A program made the position numbers and the translations under genes. Of a stretch of DNA of 64,000 nt, positions 21,435 through 34,184 are shown piece after piece. Source of the stretch: Temnothorax longispinosus (taxonomy: Eukaryota > Arthropoda > Insecta > Hymenoptera > Formicidae); contig NC_092358.1 in NCBI RefSeq assembly GCF_030848805.1, positions 7,874,001 through 7,938,000 of the forward strand, read 5' to 3'. The first letter of the stretch is position 1. Each line of letters starts with the position of its first letter. The notes beneath the pieces were generated by a model that did not search any database, had not been told where the DNA came from, and saw nothing but the letters and a program-made list of their open reading frames with translations.

Positions 21435-21933
21435 GGGATGCTGGAGCCGTAGCCGAACTCGATCGGCGTCGGTAAAGAAGACCGGCGAACTATATCTGCC
21501 CTTGTATAGACAAAGATATAGACAAGGATAGCACGCTACATTGCACGCACACATACGCACGATGCACATCGACATTATACTTTTATATTACGCTTCCAAA
21601 TCTTGATTTGGAGGGTTTATCGATGTTTTTCTTGTTGTGTAATTCGGGGGAACTTGTTTTCGCGTTCGTACCAATGGTATATCTCTTATATGAAATACAT
21701 CTTGTGACGAGCTGACAGCTCGCCGCAACTCGAGACGCCATATTGGGATAAGAGTAGGATAAAGAAATCTGTACTTCCGTAATTTTTTCTCGTTTTCTAT
21801 ATAAAATCGGAGTTCCCCCGAATCATTAATTTATGTACTGCAATTCTGGAGAAGGATTTTTAATTCTGTCAAATTAATACGACGCTACGTGCCGACAAAA
21901 AATGCCGGTAAAACAGACGGCTCCAGCATCCCC
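21435..21933. mobile_element. TTAA-flanked non-autonomous element, copy B
   Basis: Ends GGGATGCTGGAGCCGT / ACGGCTCCAGCATCCCC, flanked by TTAA (21431-21434 and 21934-21937). The uninterrupted site is seen at 13300 (ACTCATTAATTATTACGG). The interior is GC-richer, and the minus-strand frame 21363-21575 has no domain. Same family as 17123-17657. Confidence 0.75.
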
Positions 21934-22253
21934 TTAATTATTACGGTAAAACTTGATAAAGTTTTAACCGCACAAAAATTCAATAAAATATTCTAGTATT
22001 TTTAAGTTAATGTTATTGTGTATGAAAATATATAGTCGTGAGTTATAAAAGTTCTCCATGTAGATAGGTCTAGCATTTGATTATTCAGCTTACTTTCGGT
22101 GACTGCAAATTTTGTACAAAATATTATTTCGTTGAAAGAAGATTTATTGATTCTTTTTAGCATTGATAAATGAGTTAATAATTTTTAGATTTTTTGCATA
22201 AAAAGATATTGTTAAAGATTACAATATAGCTTAAAAATAGCAATAGAATCATA

Positions 22254-22376
22254 GGGTGCATTTTGTTTCACGCACGATGCGCATAATGCATTATTTATCC
22301 TTTTGTTGTTCATTAAATGTTAAACAAGGATAAATGATGCATTATGCGCATCATATGCGTGAAACGGAACGCATTC
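22254..22376. mobile_element. Foldback MITE, 123 bp
   Basis: Arms GGGTGCATTTTGTTTCACGC and GATGCGCATAATGCATTATT, complemented on the right by AATGATGCATTATGCGCATC and GCGTGAAACGGAACGCATTC. No coding capacity. Confidence 0.7.
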
Positions 22377-24211
22377 AGAGTATAGACATCGCGACATTTT
22401 ATCGATCTTCTTTTCAACGTTTATCATAACGAAACTTGAGACGTTCTCGGAACTTCTGCGGCGATTGATGATTTAAACGCGTGTTAATTTCAAATCAAGA
22501 TAGGACCGAACGTAAGCCGCTATCGCCGCTATCACGCTGTGTTCGCGGTGCATCGTAAACTTATTGCTACTTAATCATAACGATTCCGAGAATCAAGCCA
22601 ATAGATCTATCGTTTCCGCTCGCTGTTGCCAAGGGTCCGCGAAGTTTCTGCATGGTATATTATTTGTTCATTGCGAATATAAAAAATCCCGGAACCTTTT
22701 TACGGCGTCAATTATCAATCAATCGTCGTCAGTTATTACCTACTTTCGGTCGCAGTCTAAATTACAGTAAATGAAAATGCAACTCTAAACGAATTCGATC
22801 CGGGACACTCGCCTGTCTCGCTATTCGCTCTACCTCTAAATTCTAAACCTCGTGTAAACTTATTGTTTTCTTTTTTTGTGTATATATATTCCGGGTTTTT
22901 AATAATGTAACACGTCACACTGCATCTTTGCATCAGCGTCAGTACGTTCCTCACATCTATCTCCATCTTCCTTCCTCTCGCGCCGCGCCAACACAGATAT
23001 CCTTACTAAAGATAAATACTAAAGAAAAAAGAAGTAGGTTGCTTTTTCATCATCCGTCGTATGACAAGATTTTTATTGTTGAACATGGTTTCAGTTGAGT
23101 ATATTTAAATGTATATATCTGCAGGGCATATATCGACTGCTTTATGAGCCTTTATAAAGTGCTGAGGGTCGATTGTATCTTGAGAAACGAGGTGAAAATT
23201 ACAAAATTAAACAGATTTACTAGATTTTGACAAATGAAATCATGAGAATAGACTCTAGTCACTCTAGTAAATTTTCTCACTTTCGCAATTTTCACTTCGT
23301 TAAAGATACACAATTGACTGCCTGGATTAATTTATTTCTACATTATTTCCAAAGCCAAATCAGTAAAAGATTCGAATAAGCGTAATTATATTACATAAAT
23401 TTAATTGGTTGAAAAACGTTATAAAATTTTATTTTCTAATTGAAACTGAGTTTATAATATCGATTCGCGTAATGTCTTCATAATTTACACGACAGAGTTT
23501 TTAGAAACTACATATGTAAATCTTTCGGTTTTATATTGAATTTATATTGTTATATGAAACTACAGTGTAATCGTTGTATAAGAATATTACTCAATTGATT
23601 CTTGTCTTTAGTTCCTCGTTGCATATAATCTAAGTATCTTAAGTTGTACTTAAATCAATTATATTAAAGAATTATTAAGCTAATTTTTCTGTTAAACGTA
23701 GCTTATATATAAAGGGTGGATTTCAAAACTTATTAATAGTATTATAAAAATATATATAATTTACGTTACGTATATGCTACAGATTTTCAGTACCGTCAGT
23801 ACAATTCAGAATACGGGAATACGCCTAACAAACGAATAAGGTTTTTAAACGCTATGTGACATGTGACAAAAGAAAGCATCCTTTGGTACAGAGATGCCAG
23901 ATCTCATGGCGCCTGCGGGCCCGCCGTAACATGGGTGGAGGGGATACCATCTTAAAAGAGCCACGCATGTATACTGGGGAGTGAGGACTGCCACATTCAT
24001 TTGTTCGTTATTCATCTCGCATCTCGGATCGTCTGCAGTAGCTTGGAAATTTGATTTGATAAACAAGAAATCCGAGCCACATCTGTACACGCATTAGTGT
24101 AATAATTTCATCATCTGGACGGTGTTCGAATACTTATTACCGATCAAGCAAGAGAAACGTGAGATCTTGAGTCCAACTGATCAAGATTCAACGGAAAAGC
24201 AAGTACACACA
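22377..24211 (+). promoter_or_regulatory. Flank between copies 4 and 5, with the conserved upstream block
   Basis: 22630-23820 is duplicated at 29846-31025. From about 23600 on it matches 2580-3100 upstream of copy 2, including AGAGATGCCAGATCTCATGG and the block ending ATCTGGACGGTGTTCGAAT just before exon 1. The short frames here have no domains. Confidence 0.5.
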
Positions 24212-26241
24212 ATGGAAGAAAAGCAAGTAAGTTCTTAACAGTTCTTTTCTCAACTTCATTGATTATGTGTTATTAGAACGTTAGAAAGCACATAAGATTT
24301 TGTATAAACGAATCAATAGGTTAATGACATTTCCTGAAGCGACAATTTCATACATTTTACATAACAAAAAAAATTCATAAATATTTATATCAAATTTATT
24401 TTCTACTAGCATGTGTAATTTGAATGCAATTAAAAAATTTAATTTAAAAAAACACGACATCAGACGAATCCATTACGTTTATTAGAATTTAAGATAGAAT
24501 TTATATTTATATATTTATAATTATTAATTCATATTTATTATCTAATATTTATATATAAGTTCTATTTATATGTAAAATATAAAAAATACTTAAAAAATTG
24601 GATTTATACATATATACGTCAAAATGCGCATGTGGTATATAAAGTTATAAATATAACTGTCTGTTTAAATTTAATATCACAGGATTTATAGATCGTGTAA
24701 GACTTACAATTAGGCAAGAAAGTTGACTAATTATTCTTGAAATTTGACGTAAAATTATAATACAACTTTTTTATTTAATAAATCGATTGTCATCAACAAA
24801 ACTAGGGGTGTTTAAGTTTTCTTTTACAATTTGGCAATTTATTTAACTTTCTTTTAGTGTCTAATAAAAATGTCATTTTTATTTAACAGAGACAATTAAA
24901 TATAGGATGTCCCAATAATCTCGATATGGCTCTTATCTATATACATATATAAATATGTTATTACATGTTATGATATTTGTTTGAAATTAAATATCTTTTA
25001 TTAAAAGGCATAGAAACTTTTAGGATATTTTGATGTTCGTTCTTTTTTTATCATTTATAATTAAGTAAGTTAATTATTTTCAGATTTCTGACAAAGAAGT
25101 TGAGATTGTCTCTAGTGAGAATACTCTGGAAAAAAAACAGACAGTATCTTCGCCATTTTTACCTTCGTATATCAAGAGGTGTTCTCGAACAAATCTTGAA
25201 TCTACTATATTTGATTATACATGGACAATTGAACAATATAAGCGTTTTTCTACGATCAAACATATGATTCCGTCGTTTCCAGAAATAGGTCAATGCGAGA
25301 TTCTAATGAATGTTTTACGTGATAATGATTCTTCATGGGTTAAGGGAATAAAATTGAATATACTTACTAATAATTCATTTCATGGTTCATGTGAGACTAC
25401 TATAAAGCGATCGTCTGGAGAATATATATTCTCAAAGTTTATTTCAGGTCATATATCAAATATGACATTGTTAATTGAGTTCTTGAACTCAAGACAGAAC
25501 CCAATTGATCTTGGATATACTCTTATAATAAATTGCAAGTTTGAAATTTTTTGTAATCTGATAAATAAAACTATATGTATGAATTTACTGTCATCGTCAA
25601 CAAAACTTTCAAAAGATGTAACATATTTTGAAGACCCGAGCTTTGATAAGTTCGAGTATAAAGATGAGGAATTAATCAAATTTATAGTAGGAGGAAAATC
25701 ATTAAGAAAATTTCTTATATTAAGAAAATCGTTGTGCGCCATCAACAGTACTTACTTTAAGAATATCTGCCTTACACATAAGGAAATAGAAAAAAATATG
25801 ACAAATGAATTAGTAACGGATAAGGAAGTACGATCTTTTTATCAGATTTTATTATATATTGCAACTGGCTCAATAAAACAAGAAGATTATTGCACGTTAC
25901 AAGATTTATTAACAGCAGCTGATAAATACGATGTACCGACTTTAAAATTAACGTGTGAACATTATTTGCTACGCCATATAACGATTAAAAATGCTGTGGA
26001 ACTTATACAGCTTGCGTTGTTGTCTAATGCAAAATTTTTGGGAACACATTCGGCAACTTTTATTAAATTACACATAGAAGAGATTAGGAATACTGAACAA
26101 TTTCAAAATCTACCACAAGAGAATTTAATTAAGATAATGGATTTGATTGAGAAAATACAATTACCTGAAGGCAGTACTCATCATTCTTTGTTACCGTTTA
26201 AGGCAGATAAGGAACTTACATTTGCTAATATTGGAGTGTAA
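24212..26241 (+). CDS. MATH-BTB gene, array copy 5, intact
   Basis: Exon 1 is 24212-24226 (MEEKQ) and exon 2 is 25084-26241, phase 0, about 390 residues. Relative to copy 2, the region of the upstream start is deleted (AAGCAAGAGAAACG), so translation must begin at the ATG just before the donor. MATH runs from DYTWTIEQYKRF to IINCKFEIF, followed by BTB (ELIKFIVGGKSLRKFLILRK to LLTAADKYDVPTLKLTCEHY) and a BACK-like tail ending LIKIMDLIEK. A short insertion (SLRKFL) replaces the usual PHVIS stretch in BTB strand 1-2. Sequence, intron, flanks and even the downstream MITE are shared with copy 2, showing a recent duplication. Confidence 0.87.
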
Positions 26242-26349
26242 TATTGCATGTAATATTGCAGTCTTAAATTCATAAAATATGATAAAGATATTTTTCTTAT
26301 TTAATTAGTATATTTTTTCTTTGCTACATGTATTCTAGCTTTTAATTTT

Positions 26350-26622
26350 TATACCGAGTGTTTCTGAAAGAGCGTCCATTAATTACATAGCGCTATTTTT
26401 TGTCAAAAATTGAGTCGAAGAAATCTGAACCATTTTTTTTCTGTAATGCATAATTCTAATGCGTAATCTATACAGCAGGAATTATTGATTAAAGTCAATT
26501 CAATTAGCCATTCTTTAACCGAGCGTACGCTCACTGACGTACTGATTCAGAATTTTTCAACTCAATTTTTGAAAAGAAATAGCGTTATGTAATTATTGGG
26601 CATTCTTTAAGAAACACTGTGT
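26350..26622. mobile_element. Foldback MITE, same insertion as 5260-5532
   Basis: Same ends (TGTTTCTGAAAGAG / TTCTTTAAGAAACA) and same position relative to the gene as after copy 2, so it was duplicated with the gene rather than inserted independently. Confidence 0.65.
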
Positions 26623-27839
26623 GAAAATTTATATTTAAATAATTACTAATACAAATTAAAAATAGTTCTTGATTTGAGTTTAAATGTACGAATAAAACTA
26701 TTATTAATTACACTTAATGTAGTTTAGTTATAAGTTTTCTCAAGTCTACAGGTTGATTTAAAACAAAAGGAAATAAGAATTCTTACAAACCTATGTTACC
26801 TGTAAATACTTCATTTATTTTTATCAGTACTATGTCTTATTAAAAATTTCGTTCTGTAGATTATTCTGCGTACATACACATCATAGCGTGTCGGAGTGTT
26901 TAGCAACTACCTTTTTCAACGAAGTATTAATTTTTCTAAAGCTTGATTTTTGTTTTTCAATGTTTATTTGCGTTTTCGATATTGTCATTAATTCGCGTTC
27001 AATAAAATGTGATTTATTTGAAACAACTAAGTTCATAATTATTCCTTAATATATGTATAATAGATGAAAAAATAAATAAACTTGTATTTTATTAATTTTT
27101 TTAAAATAGTTTATTTATCTTTATTTCTAATTCAGAAACGTATGTGATGTTGAGCGAATTACATCACAGATGCTCGATTTAATAGAAATATACAATTCGA
27201 TCACCTGGAGATGAAAGAAAATGTTTCACAAAAATTTATAAATCGGGTAATTTGAATTAAATTTAATAAATTCAACAAATTTGAGTTAAATTTAATAACT
27301 CATTATCTCGAAATGTAAACATTTCGTTGTATGTAAACATTTTGAAATAATAAGTTATAAAATTTATTCTTTGAAAAAATAAAAATAAAACAGCTTTTTT
27401 GATTGATTTTGTATCTCTTGTTAATCTAATCTCTGTGCTTCATTCGATATGAAACTATATCGTCGTTTTAGGAAAAGGTAATTCGAAAGTAAAGAATAAG
27501 AATTAAATAACTAAATAATATTATAATAATTATTACGATAAAAGTGTGCAAAACTTTAAAAAAGTATAATTCTTATATTTTTAATTTAATCTCACGGTCA
27601 GCGAAAATAGTCGTGAGTTATAAAAGTTCTTCGTTTAGATCTAGCATCTGATTATTCAGCTCCTTTCGGCAACTGCAAATTTTATACCAAATTTTTCACC
27701 GGAAGAAATATTGACTGTTTTTAGCAATGATAAATGGGTTGATCATTTTCAGATTTCTCGAATAAAAATAAAAATATTTGAGATTGCGATAGCTTAAGGA
27801 TAGCGATAGATTCATAGCAGGCGTTGCGTCATTTTATGA
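26623..27839 (+). other. 3' flank of copy 5, no gene seen
   Basis: Matches 5533-6705 after copy 2 and stops abruptly at about 27838, where copy 5b begins in mid-gene. No coding sequence. Confidence 0.55.
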
Positions 27840-28581
27840 TCGGATGATTCGTACATTTCTACAGAACCGTTTGTAATACATTGCAAGATTGTTGCAATTA
27901 TTTTCATCTACTGATAAGTAACACTATACACATGAATTTACAATTACAACCACCCCCAACGGTAAGAGATAAAGAGATAAAACTTTCTGAAAACCCAACT
28001 TTTGATTTCCAGTCTGAGAATGAGAAATCAATCAAATTTATAATAGGTGAAGAATAGTATGTTATATCAAAAAATTGTTGTGCGACACCAACAGTAGTTA
28101 TTTTAAGTATATGTGCCTTACACATAAGAAAAAAGAAAAAGATATGACGAATGAATTAGTAACGGATAATGAGGTAGAATCTTTTAAACAGGTTTTATTA
28201 TATATTACAACTGACTCCATTGATTAGGGTGATTATGGGATGCTTAAAAAATTATTAACAGCAGCTGATAAATATGATGTACCAACTTTAAAATTAACGT
28301 GTCAACATTATTTGTTACGCAGTCTTACGATTGAAAATGCCATAGAACTTATGCAGCTTGCGTTGTCATCTAATGCAAAATATTTAGAAACACATTCGGC
28401 AACTTTTATTAAATTTCACATGAAAGAAATTAGGGATACTATAGCATTTAATTGTCTATCGCAAGAAGATTTAAATAAGATAATGGAATTGATTGAGAAA
28501 TGTGAAACGCGTGAAAGCAAGAGAATTGAATTCTTTTCGTCACCATTTAAGACACATAAAAAATCTAATTATAATTATTAA
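27840..28581 (+). pseudogene. MATH-BTB fragment, array copy 5b
   Basis: 5'-truncated copy of the copy 4 type. It begins inside the last part of MATH (TCGGATGATTCGTACATTTC) with no exon 1, intron or promoter block. It has TAG at 28055-28057, TAG at 28225-28227 and small indels around AAAAAATTGTTG at 28070. The last 113 codons (28240-28581) are open and keep the BTB end and BACK-like tail. It joins copy 5 flank at GCGTCATTTTATGAT|CGGATG, a deletion junction. Confidence 0.85.
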
Positions 28582-31030
28582 CTTTTATATGTATAAGAAT
28601 TTATATACAAATAAGTATATTTTAATATGGATAAAAAATAATTTATTTTTTTATTTTAATGTACGAATAAAATTTATTATTAATTATATTTAATGTAGTT
28701 TAGTTATAATTTTCTTAAGTTTACAGGTTGCTCTAGAACAAAAGAAAATAAGAAAATATGAATCTTTGCAAACTTGTGTTATCCATAAATGTTTTATTTA
28801 ATTTTATCAGTACTATATTTTCTTAAAATTTCCAATCGTTCTATAGATCATCCTGTGTATATATTATAGCGTCAGAATCTTTTTTTTTAAGTACTCCTTT
28901 TTTTAACAAATAAGTTATTTTTTAAGTTATTTTTTAAATTCAAACTTAATTTTGGTTCTTTAATGTTTATCGTAATTATACATTTTCGATATTGTCATTA
29001 ATTGAGGTTCAATAAAATGCGATTATATTAAAACAGAATCAAATTCATAATTATTCTTCAATATACATATGTAGAGAGAAAACTTAATTTTATTTATTTT
29101 CCAACAGTTTATTTATCTTCATTTCTAATTCAGAGACATATGTGATGTTGGCAAATTATTATATAAAGATATCTGATAATAATGGAAATATACTGCCCAA
29201 CCATCGGTAGATGGAAGAAAATGCTCCACAAAAATTATAAATCTACACAAATAATATAAAGCTACACGAATTAAATTTGATAACCTATTATTTCGAGATC
29301 TAGATTTGTTTTAAAAATAAAAATAAAACAATCTTTTTGATTTGTATCTTATTTTGTTTCTTTTATTTTGTATCTTTTATTAATCTAGTTTCTGCACTTA
29401 ATTCGAAATAAAACTTTATATTGTCGCTTTGAGTGAAGGAAGATAATATGAAAATAAAAGGTGAAGCAAAGTGTGAGAGAACAATGAAAACTCTGTAACC
29501 GGGTAGAAGAAATTTATTTCTAAACAATAATAATATTGTTAAAATATAATGTTGGATCTGTCAGGTAAAGTAAGAGTGTAATGTATCCTATATACATAAT
29601 ATAAAAGTAGTTTGAGATATGTCATTCATCGAATCTATTCGTTCGTTTATCTTTTTGCTAGCATATCTTAGCGATGCAATTAACAGTTATTATTGCACAA
29701 ATGAGAAAGTCGAGAGAAATACTAATTAATTATTACGGTAAAATTTGATAAAGTTTTAATCGCACAAAACTTTAATATAATATTCTAGTATTTTGAAGTT
29801 AATGTTATTGTGTATGAAAATAATCGTGAGTTATAAAAGTTCTTTCCAAGGGCCCGCGAAGTTTCTGGTATATTATTTGTTCATTGCGAGTATAAAAAAT
29901 CCTGGAACTTTCTTACGGCGGTCAATTATCGGTCAATTGTCGTCAGTTATTACCTTCTTTCGGTCGCAGTCTAAATTACAGTAAATGAAAATGCAACTCT
30001 AAACGAATTCGATCCGGGACACTCGCCTGTCTCGCTATTCGCTCTACCTCTAAATTCTAAACCTCGTGTAAACTTATTGTTTTCTTTTTTTTGTGTATAT
30101 ATATTACGGCTTTTTAATAATGTAACACGTCACACTGCATCTTTGCATCAGCGTCAGTACGTTCCCACATTTATCTCTATCTTCCTTCCTCTCGCGCCGC
30201 GCCAACAGATATCCTTACTAAAGATAAATACTAAAGAAAAAAGAAGTAGGTTGCTTTTTCATCATCCGTCGTATGACAAGATTTTTATTGTTGAACATGG
30301 TTTCAGTTGAGTATATTTAAATGTATATATCTGCAGAGCATATATCGACTGCTTTATGAGCCTTTATAAAAGTGCTGAGGGTCGATTTATCTTGAGAGAG
30401 AAACGAGGTGAAAATTACAAAATTAAACAGATTTACTAGATTTTGACAAATGAAATCATGAGAATAGACTCTAGTCACTCTAGTAAATTTTCTCACTTTC
30501 GTAATTTTCACTTCGTTAAAGATACACAATTGACACTGCCTGGATTAATTTATTTCTACATTATTTCCAAAGCCAAATCAGTGAAAGATTCGAATAAGTG
30601 TATAATTATATTACATAAATTTAATTGGTTGAAAAACGTTATAAAATTTTATTTGCTAATTGAAACTGAGTTTATAATATTGATTCGCGTAATGTCTTCA
30701 TAATTTACACGACAGAGTTTTTAGAAACTACATATGTAAATCTTTCGGTTTTATATTGAATTTATATTGTTATATGAAACTACAGTGTGATCGTTGTATA
30801 AGAATATTACTCCATTGATTCTTGTCTTTAGTTCCTCGTTGCATAATCTAAGTATAAGTTTTACTTAAATCAATCATATTAAAGAATTATTAAGCTAATT
30901 TTTCTGTTGAACGTAGCTTTGTATAAAGGGTGGATTTCAAAATTTATTAATAGTATTATAAAAATATATATAATTTACGTTACGTATATGCTACAGATTT
31001 TCAGTACCGTCAGTACATTTCGGAATACAC
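28582..31030 (+). other. Duplicated flank, no gene seen
   Basis: Second copy of the 20235-23830 segment, lacking the TTAA element, the 123-bp MITE and about 0.5 kb around 22060-22630 (joined at GTTCTTTCCAAGGGCCCGCG near 29845). The open frames here mirror those in the other copy only where DNA is identical, and show no protein domain. Confidence 0.55.
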
Positions 31031-31510
31031 TCAAAAGAATAATGTTTCTAAACGCGATTTGACAAAAAAAGGCGTCGGTGGTTACAGAGGTGTTAGATCT
31101 GAGCCATGGCGCCTACGACTCACCCAAAAAATATATAGACTCTAATATAGAGTCTATATCATTTTATATATTATGCGTACCTAGAAATAATGCGCTCATC
31201 TACATTAGTTACGCCCAAAAAGGACTCGATTAATGAGACTCACTGTACGTGGATTTTTCTTAGGATGCGTGTGCCCCTTCCATTTATCTTCCAGACGAAC
31301 CAGGGCTCGCCGCTCGAACCTGGCGCCTCTGCAGTCTGCAGTGGCCGCCTTCATTTCTTCATCGCGTGTTACTTCTCGTATTATCTTGACGTTATACTCG
31401 CAGCAGCTTAATTGTAGCCTTGAAAACTTGATTTGACAAAGGGAAGTAAAAGAAATCAGTTATTGCCACATCTGTACATACACGCATTAGTCTAATAACT
31501 TCTTCATCTG
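31031..31510 (+). promoter_or_regulatory. Conserved upstream block of copy 6
   Basis: Carries the array's upstream motifs (GGCGCCTACG, then TTGATTTGACAAAG and CACGCATTAGTCTAATAA) and a small hairpin at 31130-31165 (TATAGACTCTA / TAGAGTCTATA). It is split from exon 1 by the solo LTR. Confidence 0.5.
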
Positions 31511-32280
31511 TGTTTGAAAGTCAAAACAAAATATATATTATCTATGTCGTTTGTTATATAATTTAAACTCGTCGATATGCGCAGCCTGGTAACGTTAGTC
31601 GTGAGCCGTGATCATGCGCCTCGAAAAGCGTCGCGCGCGATTATTCGACGAAGCACCTCACGACAGGAACACGTGTTCGACGCGCGAGCATTAGCAACCC
31701 TGTAATGAAAAACTAAAGCTTGAAAATAGAGTCACGCTCCGCGTGATTGACCGAATAAGCGTATTCTCCGGTTTTCCACAGCGCGACCGCCGAAGAGAGT
31801 CTCCGGAGCAGGCAGAAGACTTATTTGAATCGTCGGCTCGTACGGTAGCTGACGATTGATAAAATCTCGTGTCGTGCGTTGTTCTGTGATTCTGAGATTG
31901 GAAATTGTTTGCGTTCGGTAACACTGAGTTTGTGAGCTGACGCCCGTATCCGTATGTATCATTTTCGCGATCGTTCCCGGCCTCGTGATCAAGATCTCCG
32001 TCGGCCGCGAGCAAGATCTCCGACTTCAAGATCTCCGACGGCCTTGTCAGAAGGACGAAGATTTCCGCGTGTACGCGAATTGCTCCGGACGTCGCCTGCT
32101 CTTCTTGTGTACGAAATAAACGTTTTTTTGTTAATAACGACACGAACTCTCAAGTTCCTCTCCCGCTGACGATTCTTCAGCGAATCTGAGGATTCGCGCA
32201 ACCGACTGTCTTCGCGCTCATCTCTGGGCGTATCCCGACATTTCAATCGGGACGATCTCGTCGAGATCGGCTCCCGAACA
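31511..32280 (+). mobile_element. Solo LTR of a retrotransposon
   Basis: 770 bp beginning TGTTTGAAAG and ending CTCCCGAACA (TG...CA, with TGTT/AACA terminal inverted bases). It is flanked by a perfect 5-bp duplication ATCTG (31506-31510, 32281-32285). Other copies show the empty site (CATCTGGACGGTG or equivalent). An AATAAA near 32115 fits an R-region polyadenylation signal for + orientation. It is GC-richer than its surroundings. The frames at 31691-32324 are chance frames within it. Gypsy or Bel/Pao cannot be told apart without internal sequence. Confidence 0.88.
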
Positions 32281-32327
32281 ATCTGGAAGGTGTTGGAATC
32301 GAGTTGGAATATATTAACAATCAAAGC

Positions 32328-34184
32328 ATGAACTGGTTAAGTTTAACTGATCAAGATTCAGCGGTAAAGCCAATACCTGTAATGGAAGAGCAGCAAGTAA
32401 GTTCTTAACAGTTGAAGGGTGCAGAGGAAAAAGAATCAAAGTTCACTTTTTGTCGAAAATAATCTGATCATATATCTTCTGGCATTTTCAAACAACTTTC
32501 ATATTTCTTATCTGTTTTGATCATTGAAGAACAGTTACAATAATAATTCATTGGAAAGGTACCGTCGATGTACCGTGCTGAGAAAAAAAACAATAATAAT
32601 CTACGCGCTTGTGGGAAAAACCATCAGAGTCCAACATATGTATAACCACTATGTAAATATTAAATAAGTAAACGCTGAAGCTACGTTCCGATATTCACTA
32701 AATTTCCTATTATTTTTTTCAATAGCTTCCTAAGATATCTAATGTCTTTTGAAACTTAAAATTGCGTTTTTCTCGAAATCACTCTGGGTGGACATTGATC
32801 GTTTTTCTTCTATACCCTTCAGTTCTTTTCTCATTTGAAAAAAGATATATTAAATATAGAATGTCTAAAAAATCTCTATGTATTTTTAAGTTAAATTTAA
32901 TTTCAAGTGGCTCATATCTATACATTTAAACATATATATATTATTACATATTAGGATATTTGATTGAAAGTTAATCTATTTTATTAAAAGGCATAGAAAC
33001 TTTCTCGAACATTTTGATGTTGATGCTTTTCATCATTCATAAGTAAATTAATTTTTATTTATTTTCAGATTTCTGACAAAGAAGTTAAGAATATCTCTAC
33101 TGAGAACAAAGAACAGATATCTTCACCATTCTTACCTTCATATGCCAAGAGTTATGCTCAAACACATATTGAATCGACTATACTTGACCATACATGGAAA
33201 ATTGATCAATTTATGCGTTTTTGTGAGATCAAAAATACGATAACGTTTCCGTCGTTTCCAGAAATAGGTCAATGCGAGATTTTAATGAATATGTCACGAC
33301 AGGATAAGTGGCGGATAAATGTAATAAAATGTTATATACTTACTAATAATTCATTTTGTGGTTCATGTACCACTACTATAACGTATGCGCCGAGGTATGC
33401 GCCGAGAAAATATTTGTCATCAAACTTTATCTCAGGTCATATATCCGATATGACATTGTTAATTAAGTTCTCGCCAAAGGAATTTTTGTTTGATCGATCA
33501 GGTGCGCTTATAGTACACTGCGAGTTTGAAATTTTTCATAATCTAATAGATAAAACTAGACGTATGAAACTATACGATTTAGAAGATTCGACCGTTGATA
33601 AGTTTCGGTGTAAAGATGAGGAATCAATTGAATTTATAATAGGAAAAAACCAATATGTTATATCAAGAAAATTGTTGCGCGCCACCGACAGTAGTTATTT
33701 TAAGTATATCTGTCTTACACATAAGGAAAAGGTAAAAGATATGACAGATGAATTAGTAACGGATAATGAGATACAATCTTTTGAACAGATTTTAATGTAT
33801 ATTACAACTGGCTCAATAGAACAACGTTATTACATGCTTAAAGATTTATTAACAGCGGCTGATAAGTATGATGTACCAACTTTGAAATTAGCATGTGAAC
33901 ATTATTTATTACGCCATATTACGTTTGAAAATACTGTGGAACTTATACAGCTTGCGTTCTCGTCTAATGCAAAATTTTTAGAAACAAATTTGGCAACTTT
34001 TATTAAGCTTCACATAGAAGAAATTAGGGACACTATAGCATTTAAAAGTCTATCGCGAGGAGATTCAAATAAGATAATGGAATTGATTGAGAAAAGTAAA
34101 CCACTTGAAATCAGCACTCGTAAATTTTCGTCACCATTTATGACAGATAAGAAATTCACATTGGCTAATATTGGATTTACGTAA
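32328..34184 (+). CDS. MATH-BTB gene, array copy 6, intact
   Basis: Exon 1 is 32328-32396 (23 codons, starting MNWLSLTDQDS, donor CAA|GTAAGT) and exon 2 is 33069-34184 (acceptor TTTTCAG); about 394 residues. MATH runs from DHTWKIDQFMRF to VHCEFEIF, then BTB (ESIEFIIGKNQYVISRK to LLTAADKYDVPTLKLACEHY) and a BACK-like tail (IAFKSLSRGDSNKIMELIEK). The MATH loop where copies 1 and 3 carry USP7 sequence holds only TYAPRYAPRKYLSSNFIS, with a small internal duplication YAPR. The normal upstream block is separated from exon 1 by a solo LTR that ends 47 bp before the ATG, so its promoter may now be LTR-derived. Confidence 0.88.

Noticed and set aside
31691..32324. Several frames of 86-150 codons on both strands
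   Set aside because: All lie within the solo LTR, overlap one another and have no retroviral or other domain.
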